Translations under genes and position numbers: made by a program
Assembly (NCBI RefSeq): GCF_004210375.1
Contig: NC_134829.1
Span: 23,080,034-23,144,033 of the forward strand
Direction of reading: 5' to 3'
Source of the DNA: Tachypleus tridentatus
Lineage: Eukaryota; Arthropoda; Merostomata; Xiphosura; Limulidae
DNA: 64,000 nucleotides
Shown: positions 11,775 through 25,300 of the stretch, one piece after another
How positions within the stretch are numbered: position 1 is the first letter of the stretch
Layout of the letters: each line of letters begins with the position of its first letter
Notes under the pieces: model-generated
Seen by the model: only the letters and a program-made list of their open reading frames with translations
Told to the model about the DNA's origin: nothing
Database searches by the model: none

Positions 11775-12775
11775 ATACAGCTCAAGCATGTTCAGTTTGT
11801 TGTAGCAATTATAGGAAGTTCTAAAACACTTCATTACAGGTATTATGTTCAACTTTAATGTACTTCAATTTGATATAAGAAGTACATGGAGCTGAAAGGT
11901 ACTTTAGTTTGGTATAGGAGCAACACAGAACTCCGAGATATTTCAGTTTGTTGTAGGAGCAACATCAAGCTGGTAGATACCATATTTTGTTATGGAGCTG
12001 TTAGATACTTTGTTATAGAAGTTATACGAAGCTGTTAGATATTTTAGTTTGTTATGGAAGCTATATGGAGTTTTGAAACACTTTACTTTGCTGTTGGAGC
12101 AACATGAAACCAAAATATTTTAGTTTAGTGTAGGAGTTGTAAGATACTTTAGTTTGCTGTAGAAACTGTATTGAGCTGTAAGATACTTTAGTTTGCTGTA
12201 GAAACTGTATTGAGCTGTAAGATACTTTAGTTTGTTGTGGAAACTGTATTGAGCTGTAAGATACTTTAGTTTGCTGTAGGAATTATATTTAGCTGTAAGA
12301 GACAGTTTGCTGTTGGAGATATGCAGAGCTATGTGATACTTTAATTTGCTGTATGAGCTATGTGGAGCTGTGAAATATTTTAGTTTACTGCATAAGCTAC
12401 ATGGAGCTGTGAAATACTTTAGTTTGTTATGGAAGCTACATGGAGCTGTGAAATACTTTGGTTTGTTATGGAAGCTGCATGGAGCTGTGAAATACTTTAG
12501 TTTGTTATGGAGCTGTGAAATACTTTGGTTTGTTATGGAAGCTACATGGAGCTGTGAAATACTTTGGTTTGTTATGGAAGCTGCATGGAGCTGTGAAATA
12601 CTTTGGTTTGTTATGGAAGCTACATGGAGCTGTGAAATACTTTGGTTTGTTATGGAAGCTGCATGGAGCTGTGAAATACTTTGGTTTGTTATGGAAGCTG
12701 CATGGAGCTGTGAAATACTTTGGTTTGTTATGGAAGCTGCATGGAGCTGTGAAATACTTTAGTTTGCAATAAGTT
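11775..12775 (+). repeat. 39-bp minisatellite, degenerate left, homogeneous right
   Basis: The right part (about 12380-12770) repeats GGAGCTGTGAAATACTTTGG, TTTGTTATGGAAGCTGCAT (39 bp) almost perfectly; one unit at 12505 is shortened. Leftward to about 11775 the same 39-base spacing continues with growing divergence (GTAAGATACTTTAGTTTGCT...). Because 39 is divisible by three, the array is open in several frames (13-residue units such as WKLHGAVKYFGLL). There is no sign that it is expressed. Confidence 0.9.
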
Positions 12776-14984
12776 GTACCTGTACATTAATTAAAACATT
12801 AAATCACTGGCCCATGAGATGTCAAACTGAAAGACCATTTTATCATTTTTGTGCTTGTTATATATCATGAATATTATATTCTCTTAGTGCATATTTGGCT
12901 TTCGCAAGATACTTTTTATAAACCACTAAAAACATCAATTGATTATTCCTCAATATATACACTAAAAAATAACAATTTAACACACACAATGGAATGATAC
13001 CAGCTAATCTGTATATAAAATATAAAGACACAAAACAAGGCATAATAAAATAGTAATTTCAACTGAAGTAAAGAAAAAAGCATGCTAGTTCAGTTAGTTA
13101 TACCTATATATATATATTTTTTTTAAAATATTAATATTGTCTCCAAGCTAGGCCATTAGAAAAATTTAAATGTTTTATAGAATAAAGCACAATAACAACT
13201 TTACTAACTTGTTAATGTGTATGCATTACAGTATATATGTTATTTTAAAATGCTAGACAAATTTATTAAGTTTGTAAGTGTTGCTTTCAACTCCATTTCT
13301 AGTAGTATATGCATTTATTTTTATTTTTTATCTGCTATAGGATCTCACAAGACATATAAATGTCTTTGTTTTTATACTTAAATACTAGAAGTTATCAATA
13401 AACTTTCCGGGAATAATATATTTGAAAAACTTATTACAGCCATTACTCTCACTTAGCTTATTAAATACAATTTTGTAGTTGACAGATTAAAAATATGTTT
13501 ATTATGTCATCTTTTCTCCCCATTGTTTAATTCAAATTCATACTCATATCTGAAAAATCTAACATTTATTAATAACACAGAAGCCCCTATTATATTAACT
13601 TAAAGAGGCGTATCCTCACATAACACTGTAGTTACTAGACATAAACTATTACTGAACTAACTTGCACTAGGTAATTACACTGAATGTGATATTTACTACC
13701 AGACATATTACTAATGCTTCTTGATGAACTGTAACAAATCAAAAATATGCTTGACCATCAATGGCAGTGGAATAGTTAGTCATCATAAAATATGATTACT
13801 TCAAAATACAATTTCCATACTGATATCTAAGGTCATTCTGTATTACAAATACAACTACTTAACAGCACATGTGAGGTAAAACAAACACAAATGTTAAAAT
13901 AAATGGAGAAAACTTGGCAATATGAACTCCAAGAAGAGAGGAATGAATTTATCTGAAAACTTTCTAGATTTCAAAGCAACAATAATGACTCCAGTGTATT
14001 AAATGGTGCTAGTAATTTACATATTTTCACAACATATTTTTGTCATATAAAAAAAAAAGTGTTGCTTTTATTTCTTTACACTAATGGAATAAAATATGCC
14101 TGATTTTTTGCTGTTGTTTTTAACTCCTGTTAAAACTGTAAATAAAAGTAAGGTTTAGCAACGTGGTAACACTATGATGCAAAAGGTACTACTGGTCGAG
14201 ACTATAATACCTCTAGTACCTCATTATAAAGATCACTATAAGAACAGTAAAAACGTGAAATTTAACATTAACAACCTCGAAGTCAGCCCTGGTTGATATC
14301 TAGTTAAATCTAATTATTTCAAAATGAGTTGAGAGACTGAGTACATATGAATCAATGATGAACTTACTTATCCATCTAGATAATATCCTGTCTTCTTTTT
14401 AAGCATTAGTAAATCATAAAAGGTACAAAATTTTCTCACAGTACGGCTCATATTCAACATACGTAATACTATGTATCTTTACTGGTGCACCAGTTTCCAT
14501 GAATAAGCTATTATTTCAGCAACATTCTATAGGAAGTAAACCTTAATAAATAGCTACAACTTTGGGATTTAAGTCAGTAATTCAGAAAGCCTGGCCATTG
14601 ATCTTTGATTGCTATAAGAACACTTACTTCAGCATATGACTTACTGTTATCAAAAATACAGTAGTTTTGTACACAAATTACATTAACAGTGACAACAGCA
14701 TTATACGTAAGATACTTGGCCCTTAATATAAAGCCACTAACCACCTTTCATGATTCTAAAATATAAACTACCATATTGCTACTAGAATTATATCTTTCCA
14801 CATCATTAATAATTTCTTAATTAGATAAAGCTCTTGTATACTAAAACACCAATGCAAAAAAAGTATTCATTAATCAATAATGCATTTAAAGTACAAACTG
14901 GTACAAAACTATGTATTTATAATCAAGAAGTACTATTTTAGTCTCCTTGGAGATGTTTTAAATACATTAATTTGAATACAGATG
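12776..14984. other. Intergenic, no gene seen
   Basis: AT-rich, without long frames, SINEs or clear repeats; a short TA run at 13106-13120. Confidence 0.5.
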
Positions 14985-15014
14985 CTTCTAAGACTTCTCT
15001 ACTTTACCATTATT

Positions 15015-15285
15015 TATCTTTGATAACATTTGTCTTAAAAACTTCTTTATCTATAACTTTGGTAACAGTTGCTTTTAAAATTATTTTTTCATATGTCTTT
15101 ATCCATCTTTGACAACAGCTTTTTTCAGAATTTCTTTGTCTATACACCTATTTATGTTTGATAACAAATACCTTGGTAATTTCTCTGTTTATAACTATTT
15201 TTGATAACAGCTACTCCTAAAATTTCACTATTTGCATCTTTATTTGTGTTTGATAACAGCTGTTTTTAAAATACCTCCTTATTAA
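15015..15285 (+). repeat. Degenerate tandem repeat, ~39-50 bp spacing
   Basis: The motif TTTGATAACAGCTG (with variants) recurs at about 15019, 15058, 15108, 15157, 15200 and 15249, each followed by a T-rich AAAATTTCTTT-like stretch. An old array. Confidence 0.65.
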
Positions 15286-15298
15286 ATGTTATGATTTT

Positions 15299-15520
15299 GT
15301 TGAGTTTACTGCTGGAAATAGTTTCTGATAGAGACTTAAACTTACAATGTTACTTGGATGAAGCTCTATATCAGAGTTACATGTTATCCGTATGAAGGTT
15401 ACAATGTTGAGAGTTTATTGCTGGAAATATTTTCTGATAGAGACCTAGAGTTACAATGCTACCTGGATGAAGAACTATATTAGAGTTACAATGTTGCCCG
15501 GACAAAACTCTATAGGTACA
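15299..15520 (+). repeat. Two-copy ~109-bp tandem duplication
   Basis: GCTGGAAATAGTTTCTGATA at 15311 recurs as GCTGGAAATATTTTCTGATA at 15420, and the following ACTTGGATGAAG / ACCTGGATGAAG stretches also pair. Two diverged copies with a partial third beginning at the right. Confidence 0.7.
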
Positions 15521-16242
15521 ATCTTTCTTACACGAAATACTTTCTTAGATTATAATGTCACATAAAAATTTATTATTTTTTATCCAGTAAAGGGTTATCA
15601 TTTAATAATTTCCCATTAGTGTGTTCAATTCATTCTTTCAACAACACATTTTCAGTTTGTTCTCAGTATTCTGTGTCTAAAAATCAAAAGTGAGTCTATA
15701 ACAGAGAAGTTTAGCAGACAGAGAATATAATAGTATAACTTAAAATAATAGCAGGGTATTATCTTTACAAATTACATGCTTATATGATCATATCACATAG
15801 ATAAAACTGTTTCTTGCCTCAGACCAGCAGTAAACCATACACAACATGCAACACAGAAAAATGTTGAAAATACAGCAACAGTTTCTGTTTCAGCTGGAAA
15901 GTGATACTAATTAACTAGATTGTACTTACATCCATCCATTCACAGAATTTATGTGTTATCTCACTTAACCCAGTTAAAGCTTTAAAAACTTGAAATTCTT
16001 TCTAAAGCTAAGAAAAATAAATATACTTCATTGATTGCCATATATTCTTCTGTAACTTCAGTTTTTTTTTCTCACCACATAATAATCAATATCTTAGTCT
16101 GATTTCTTGGAAAATCTCAGACTATCACGACTTTCAGACCAAATGAAAAATAATTTCCATCACCATGGATGGTTTGGATAAGGCAACTTTGCTTCCTGAA
16201 ATGATACAATTAAGCCACATTTTATTCTGTTTTGTCTAGTTT

Positions 16243-16395
16243 TCAAACAGTAGACGTTAGTTTCTTTATTCTGTCAAGTTCCACTTGTAATGCCATACGA
16301 AGTTTCTTCTCCTCATCAACTTCCTTCATGAGGTCCACAACAAATTTACTGTAGTGCTTTCTCTGCATTTCTACTGAATCTTCAAGTTGTTTAAC
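16243..16395 (-). CDS. cindr: cindr exon 13: C-terminal coiled coil and stop
   Basis: Fifty codons plus TGA (16243-16245), after acceptor TTGCCAG. It reads [18 protein letters not shown], then [20 protein letters not shown] and DRIKKL. The 'DEEKK-x-R-x-x-LQ-x-E-x-x-x-IKK' pattern is the conserved end of CIN85/CD2AP coiled coils, which mediate oligomerisation and lipid binding in mammals. An AATAAA on the minus strand (16221-16226) lies only 17 bases after the stop, too near to be the sole poly(A) signal. Confidence 0.93.
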   Translation of the reverse strand, partial: VKQLEDSVEMQRKHYSKFVVDLMKEVDEEKKLRMALQVELDRIKKLTSTV

Positions 16396-19300
16396 CTGGC
16401 AATAAAATGTTAGTTTCATTATCTGATGTGTCCCATTACTTAATCTTAAGTTACTTACATGGCACAGTAATCATCACTCAACATTAATTACTTTACCATT
16501 ACTTAATCTTAAGTTACTTACATGGCACAGTAATCATCACTCAACATTAATTACTTTACCATTACTTAATCTTAAGTTACTTACATGGCACAGTAATCAT
16601 CACTCAACATTAACTACTTTACCATTACTTAATCTTAAGTTACTTACATGGCACAGTAATCATCACTCAACATTAACTACTTTACCATTACTTAATCTTA
16701 AGTTACTTACATGGCACAGTAATCATCACTCAACATTAACTACTTTACCATTACCTGACAATACCTTCTTCCCTTGACACAATATGTAACTCCACTATTT
16801 AGTTTTATGTTCTTCAGCTCAGTAAAGTGTTATGTCAAAAACACACACAAAACAATCATTATAACTGAAGTGCAATAAAACCATTTTATAACCTAATTTA
16901 CCTACAGTTTTTGATAAAGGCTAGCATCACAGATAAGGCTTTTTGTTATATCTCTGCTTTCTGACTTACCAGACAAAAGATTGACAAACAAATAAACTGG
17001 AAAACTTAATTCAATATCAGTTCACATCCTCTTAACTGTTTCTGAAAGTTTGTTTTGTTACTTAGGTACATTTGTAACTACAAAGTATTTATTCTCATAT
17101 AAGATATTATGCTAAGGTTGTTCTTACTTGTTTCTGAAGATCATTATAATCTCCCTTGTTGACACTTGTGCTTTTTAGCAAATTCATCTCTTTCTTTAAG
17201 TTGTCAACTTCTTGCTGTAAGGTCACCACATCAAGGTTAAAAGACGATGGGCAGTGAGTGGAAGGAGAAGACTGAGCACTGATGGACAATGTCGGACTTG
17301 GAACTGGCTTGATTTTAGACTTATTATCTGTTAAACATACAGAGGAACAAAAATAATTCTCAAACAAGGAATAGACTCCTGTTCTACTTCCTATAACTCA
17401 TTAATACAATAAAAATTAGAATCAAGTAAATAACAAGCTGTAACTTCCGTAAGAAGTCTTATTCAACAAATACCAGTTAATAAAATTTCTAAAACAAACT
17501 AAAAACAAATTGAACTTGAAACTTACCTTCATCTTTAGTGGAAATCAGAGAAAATTTTGAACTGTTAACTTTAGCTGGTAATATCCCAGTCTTTGCTTCT
17601 TTGTTAGGAGATGTTTCCTGTAATTTAAAGAACATTTAGTAGAATGTCATATAAAAATTCATTAGATGTAACATTTGCTCATTCAAAACAATACCAAATT
17701 CACTGAATTAGAAAGTAACAACTATTTCTCTAAAGAGTTAAAACTATAATATTAACACTATAAAAACAGAAAATCACATTTTTTCACATTTTCCATACCA
17801 ACAATTAGACTGATTATAGGTGTACAACAAAAACAATTGGCAATTGTTTTTACACCTCAATGTACTAATAATTCTTTTTCAAACAGTAAATGTGTGTATC
17901 ACCAAAATCTTTTTGGATGATTGTAGAAAAGTAAAAATAAGCAAGTAATTTTAAATTTATATGGAGTAAAATTATGTAGATTTTTGTATAGAAGATATAA
18001 AATACAAATTTAATTATTAATACATTTTTTATCAAATATTTGTTATAATGATGTATTGAGAAATCTTGATTTTATACCAGCCTCATTATATTACTAACAA
18101 GCCCCATATAAAAAAATACATTGGAGTTACACATTTGTAATGAGAATACTTTTTGCTCTAGTGTTAAAAATATCATAAGAAATTAAATAAAAAACATTAG
18201 GCTACAGCCTTTCATGAACAATAACTCATTCTCATGTTGAGTTTGTCTATAGAACTCATAACTATTCGTACTTATGTTGAATTTGATTACATAACTCATG
18301 ACTACTCATTCTAATGATGAGTTTGGTTATAAAATAAAACCCATTACTACAACATTCTTGTGTTGAGTTTGTTTACATAACTTGCAACCAATTATCCTCA
18401 TGTAGAGTTTGGTTAAAGAACTCATAATAACTCATCCTTGTGTTGAACTTACAAGAGTTACAACCACTCAACATCCTGTTGAGTTTGGTTAAAGAACTCA
18501 TAATACCTCATCCTTGTGTTGAACTTACAAGAGTTACAACCACTCAACATCCTGTTGAGTTTGGTTACAGAACTCATCCTTATATTGAGTTTACTTTCAG
18601 AACTTATCCAATAACCAAACAAAAATGCACATTTTCAAGTGAGTAACAAAAAAAATCCAGGTTTCTTTACATCTTGGGCAAAACAATGAGAATTATAAGA
18701 GTGAGAGTATATTTCTATTATCTCTATGAAGCTTCAGGGGTATCACTGTCAACATGTTCCGTTTATGTGATAAGATCATGTATTAAGCATGAGCCTACCA
18801 GTGTTTTTTTAATTAGATTATTGTTAACTAAAAAGACTTCCTCCAGAATGACAAAATACAGTAATATATTTATGGTTTACTTTAGACACATTATAAACAT
18901 TCCACTGATGCTGATGAAAATATATTTATACATGTATTAAAAATTGTCTCCAGATACTAATTTTATAAAGCTTTCTTCTGACATTCAAATAAGAAACACA
19001 AAGGTGCTGCAAAAGTCCTTAAAAACTTCGTGATTTATTTGCAGAAATAAAGATAAAAACATCAAGTTTACCCACTATACCAAGCATTATTCCAACATGA
19101 AATGTTCTATAAAACCTAATGTATGAAACATGGAAATTAAACCCTTGCCTTAAAACTTGTGATAAAATCATGTAAACTGCCATTTTCTTTTTTTCCTTAT
19201 TCCTCTTTAGTTTTTTTATTCTGAATTCAAAATCAGAGGCATGTAAAAGTAACATTTCAGATCTGTCACAAGTCATGGACAAGAGGCTTTTTGTTAAATA

Positions 19301-22300
19301 CTAGAACTCTTCAGTTAAGCCACATGATGAAAGACAAGACTTTTGAATACCAGTTATACATCCACAGTATAATAGTTCTAAAGTTGTTATTGAACAAAAT
19401 ATCTCTTGAGCAAAGATTTATTGGAGATAAAAGAAGAAAAAAAGTGTCATACTTCTTTTTACATCCTTCCAATTTTTAATATAAAATGCAGATATTAAGT
19501 GGAAGGCGAAAAAAATTGAAGCTTACGTTGCTTTTGTGACAAATTTTAGGCACGTCACTTTATTAATGTTTCTCAGCTTTCTGCATTTAAATAAAAAATC
19601 CTTGTCTTGTTATATTTACGAGAAAAAATAAAACCCCAAAATACAAACTAGTTTGTTGAGCTACAAACAACTTTGAAAAGGTTTGTTGATCAGAAACAAA
19701 AATAAACAAACTAATAAGAAATAGATATTTCTAAGAAAACAATTAATATACAACAAAAAATGGAAACCACTAGTCTTTTTAAATACCATGTTTTAAAATT
19801 CTTCAGGTGAAAATGTATCAAATGATGAACAAAAACAGTTTCACTCAAACACTGACCATCGTCAAAAACAAAACAGTAAAATGTGTTCAATGGAAAAATG
19901 GGATAAAAGTTACGAGACTACAGATTGGATCCAATTATTACAGCAATTAAAAAATACAGTAAAATATTACCAATACTTTAATGAAAAACTACTTCATAAT
20001 GTGCTAGACAATAATAAAGCTTACCTTAATGTCTTTAGTTTCAGCATAACACTGACTAGCACGTTTTGACTGAGATTTGAGGAGTTCACATAACCAAGGT
20101 GGCTGTTCTGAACCCAAAAGATCTCCATTTTCTTTTCCCTGTAAAGAAATGATTAATTTTAAAAATATGGGCATACAGAGAAGAAATATGGAGGAGAACA
20201 ATCAACTGAATAATGCATGTGGTACAAACACCTATATGGTTCTTGTACTGAAAAAATACAAAGGTAGGATAAAGATATAGAAATCCCAGAACCATCACAG
20301 CTATTAAAAATGATGTTACTTTCTCTATTAAATGGCCATAGCAAGGTATAAGAAATATATATTTTTAACTGTAAGCAGTACAGACGACAGAAACTCAATT
20401 CTGTATTAGTTTGGATTATGTTTTAACTGTAAGCAGTACAGACAACAGAAACTCAATTCTGTATTAGTTTGGATTATGTTTTACATTTTGCAGTACAGAC
20501 GACAGAAACTCAATTCTGTATTAGTTTGGATTATGTTTTAAATTTTGCAGTACAGACAACAGAAACTCAATTCTGTATTAGTTTGGATTATGTTTTACAT
20601 TTTGCAGTACAGACGACAGAAACTCAATTCTGTATTAGTTTGGATTATGTTTTAAATTTTGCAGTACAGACAACAGAAACTCAATTCTGTATTAGTTTGG
20701 ATTATGTTTTACATTTTGCAGTACAGACAACAGAAACTCAATTCTGTATTAGTTTGGATTATGTTTTACATTTTGCAGTACAGACGACAGAAACTCAATT
20801 CTGTATTAGTTTGGATTATGTTTTAAATTTTGCAGTACAGACAACAGAAACTCAATTCTGTATTAGTTTGGATTATGTTTTACATTTTGCAGTACAGACG
20901 ACAGAAACTCAATTCTGTATTAGTTTGGATTATGTTTTAAATTTTGCAGTACAGACAACAGAAACTCAATTCTGTATTAGTTTGGATTATGTTTTACATT
21001 TTGCAGTACAGACAACAGAAACTCAATTCTGTATTAGTTTGGATTATGTTTTACATTTTGCAGTACAGACGACAGAAACTCAATTCTGTATTAGTTTGGA
21101 TTATGTTTTACATTTTGCAGTACAGACAACAGAAACTCAATTCTGTATTAGTTTGGATTATGTTTTACATTTTGCAGTACAGACGACAGAAACTCAATTC
21201 TGTATTAGTTTGGATTATGTTTTAAATTTTGCAGTACAGACAACAGAAACTCAATTCTGTATTAGTTTGGATTATGTTTTAAATTTTGCAGTACAGACAA
21301 CAGAAACTCAATTCTGTATTAGTTTGGATTATGTTTTACATTTTGCAGTACAGACGACAGAAACTCAATTCTGTATTAGTTTGGATTATGTTTTACATTT
21401 TTTCTGCCTAACTGTTCATTTACCAGTTTGTAATTTTCTAATAGTATTTTAAAGTATAACAAGTTATTCTGATGTTAAATAAATCATAAACTCAAAGACA
21501 ATAACAAAAAATATTTCCTACAAGAACTTACCGTTTCTCTACCAAGAAACTGGGACGGAGGTCTACGATTGGGTGCTTTAGCTCTGCTAGCTGTTAGGTG
21601 AGTGAGTTTGTCAGGAAAAACTTCAACACTATCAAATGCTGACTTATCTGTCCAAAATAAAATTCAATCTGCCGTACAACAATACATAACATTTGTATAA
21701 AAATGGAAAGATATGTCACTGTTTATATATATGCTTATAAGTTTTATTTATTGTAAATAAATAACATCATTACTTACTACCATTCTGCAAGCTGTACAGT
21801 GTACAGTAATTAGATAAGTTCAGGTTTCACCAAAGAATGTGCTTCTAACCATCAAACACTGTTTCACATCATATTAACTATTATGAATTTTTGTACTAAA
21901 GCAATATGCTTATATTAATTTGTTTTACACAACTTCATCCATTTTATATTCACTTGAGTGGACTGACTGTATCAATACCCCACTATTTTACTATAAAAAA
22001 CAATCTATACGGTTTGAAAAACTTTTTAATGTATTTTTGTATATACAGTAACAATACTAAAACTAATACACATAAAATGCCCATTTTGTTTATTACTTTA
22101 CCAACAAAATTAGGTTTTTAATTATTATAACAACAAAACATCAATTTATACACTGAATTTTCCATATCATCCATTTTTCTTATGAATGTTTAAACACGGG
22201 GCTACAGTTTTTTATAGTCTACCCTACACAAAAGATTTCTGTATAATGCAAAAAATTGCACAAGATTTAAGGACTCACATATGCACTAAAATAAACTAAA

Positions 22301-25300
22301 ATCTAAACCTAGAATACATTTTTGTTTGATGAATTTCAGTCAAAGCTACATGAAGACTATTTGTGCTAATTGTCCCTAATTTTGAAATGAGAGATTAAAG
22401 GAAAGGCAGCTAATCATCAACACAACCAATAACCAGCTTTTGAGTGACCCTTATTACATCATGTAGTTTGACCAACACAGTAATAAAAAATTCATGACCT
22501 CAAATAACTTTTTTTTGTCATCTGGGGGTAACAGAATGTAAACTATGAAGCCTCAGACCCAAGCTTAGCATACTATCCAGTGGCCCATGATTATTTCTAG
22601 GGTATGTTAAAACTACACCTCCAAAGTATCTTCTATTTAAAACAGTAAAAATTCTATCTGTACAATTTAATGTTCTTCACCCTCAAACCACCACCTTGTT
22701 TAATACTATTCACTATGAAGTAACTTTGTGTTTACACTATTCTGTGTAAAGATCTGACCAGGACAAGCAGCTGTTTATCACTTGTTTGTTATGTAAAAGG
22801 AACCCTGGCAGTATTTGAGACCAATTGCAATACTGATAACATTTTTGTTTATATTTTTTCTGCAATATGTTTATTATTTTAAACTCTCATGTCGTCATGA
22901 AAATCGTCATGTCCTCACAGTTGCTATGTAACTAGATAATCACCTCCATAAACGCAAAGTGCTGAAAAACCTAATAACTTAAGGAAATCTCTGTAAGCTA
23001 CTGTGCGATATTGGTAAATAAATGGCTTTGGATAGTGCACGGTTGAAAGCAGAAATCTATAAAGGGGTACTACTTTTGGAATAAGACAGAAGTGACTGGC
23101 AATATTTTATAATTCTCACTGAAAATGGTGCATTTTAATGGTATCTGAGACTGTTTTTACATATTTTAATGTGGTATCCAAGACTGTTTTTACACATTTT
23201 AAATATGTTGTAATCATAAATATGGTGAAATTTAAAGGATATGATCTTACCCGCCCCACTCCTTTTACACATGTGCAATATGACATGATACTTGAATGCT
23301 GACAGAAAACAAACCAATGAGGTTAAGCTTTATTTATTGACATACTTATCTTCATCCTGATTACAGCCCCTACGATTACTCCATGAGGATGCAAAATAAA
23401 TTAATTTCAGCACAATTTCAAACACTTATTAACCAACTGTTCAAGTCACTTTAGGCCCACCTTGTAAATGTATGCATGGTGAACACAGACTAAATGGGGG
23501 TAAAAAAATTCCAGGACTAAATTGTCATTTCTAAAGACCAAATTTACTGATTTTATTAGAACATAACTCCATCAGATTAAAGTAACTAATGTTTTATTAT
23601 ATTTTTAAAAAATACAGTAACAGCTAGGCTAAACATTCTAGAAACACTAGTACAGTAACAACTGAACTATCACAAAATTTTTATTCATGCAACAAAAAAT
23701 AGGCCACTGGAAAAAATTCTAAATGGTTGCATGCTACTGAACAAATAATTAATTAATTCTTAATGAATTATAACTCCCTAAAAACATATTCCAACTTTTC
23801 TCAAATTCAGTTTAGTTTGGGCCAGACCACAGTGTTTGTAAGGAAGATGCAAGGCTTTTATCATTTGTTATTAAACTGAATTTGAGAAAAGCCTTGTATC
23901 TTCCTTACAAACACTGTGGTCTGGCCCAAACTACAAACACCTTTAGCATTTAACCAGAGACAAATGTTATTTCAATATGCCAACAAGACAGCAAGTCAAC
24001 TTCTACCTAACTTGGCTATTGAACATACATCACAACACATCAACTAAGCAAAGATTTGCAATCATATTGTTAAACACATTAACAGTGTTTGTACATCCAA
24101 GATTTTCCCACATAATTGCATTCAATTATTTTCAAATGTTTTCTCATTTTACTGCTTATATTTCCACCTAGCACAAAACTTTTCAAAGTGTTAATCTTGT
24201 GGGTGAATAAAACTTTTATATTTCAAAATGGTTTTCAGCCTGTAAGCTTTCTTTTATGATAAACACATTAAAACAATGTTTAAAATAATTATTATCCTGA
24301 AGAAATTTATTTGTTGACAAGAACATCATCATGTGCATCAGTTATCATAAAATGTGACGATTACATTGAAAAATAATGAGTAAATTTTTTAAAGAAGTTT
24401 ATTCATTTCATATCTAAAAGAAAAAAGTAAAAACATAGAGGGACAAAGTAATATTAATACCATGCTTCATAATATGCAAGTTCTCACTATCCTACTTTAT
24501 GAGAAATTGCCCAGATTTATATATGTATATCTTTAATTACAATCTGAGAAAGAGCACTAGCTTGAAATAGCGCCTTCCAGAAAAAAAAAAATATTAGAAC
24601 ATCCAAATAAAAAAAATCGAATTTCCAGGATTTCCTGCAATGAACAATTTGTTTACAAAACTCCATGACTTTCTAAGATTTTATTGAGCTGAGCATACCC
24701 TATACAAACACATACTTCTGTGTACAGACAACATAATCTGTACACTCAACAATACCTTCTGGTTTCTGTTGCTGGCACCTAACCTTCATGTCATCAGTTA
24801 AACGTTCTGTTGTAACTGGTGATACAATGGGTGTAGAACCTGAAGGAGAAGCAACAGATGGTGAAGGAAGCTTACTTGTTCCTGGAATCGAAGCTGTAGA
24901 AGCTGACGACATCAGAATGGAAGAAGTTTGTGGTGTCAATAATGTTGAAGGTTTGACTGGAGAGACTGAAGATCTTTGAGGCTTTTTCTTGGATTGAAGT
25001 AATGGTTTCTTACCTGGTAGTGGTGGAGCTGGCTTGTCTTCTGAGAGGAAAAAAGAAAATGAACAGCAAATTACACAGCAAAGAGAAAATGTTAATTTTC
25101 TCTCAGCAAAGAGAAATTGTTACTTGATTTGACATTGTTTAAGTATATATAATTCAACTAAGTGGTTTAAAAGCCTTTTATTAATTTTTACATTGGTACT
25201 AGTTCACTACATTTCACTTCTAAATGTACTTGCAGCAATAAATGCTAAGATTAACTTGCTAATCTGCATTACTATAATTTAACTTGAATGACTGATTGTT

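Noticed and set aside
12346..12772. 138- and 85-codon frames with WKLHGAVKYF units
   Set aside because: Product of the 39-bp repeat in intergenic DNA; two overlapping frames are open at once, which argues against coding.
16435..16757. CRISPR-like array (five equal 63-base units)
   Set aside because: Whole units are repeated with no unique spacers, in an animal intron; it is a minisatellite.
20469..21452. 327-codon open frame made of 19-residue units
   Set aside because: It is a 57-bp minisatellite whose period is a multiple of three, in an intron and antisense to the gene; no start context, splice sites or non-repeat coding sequence.
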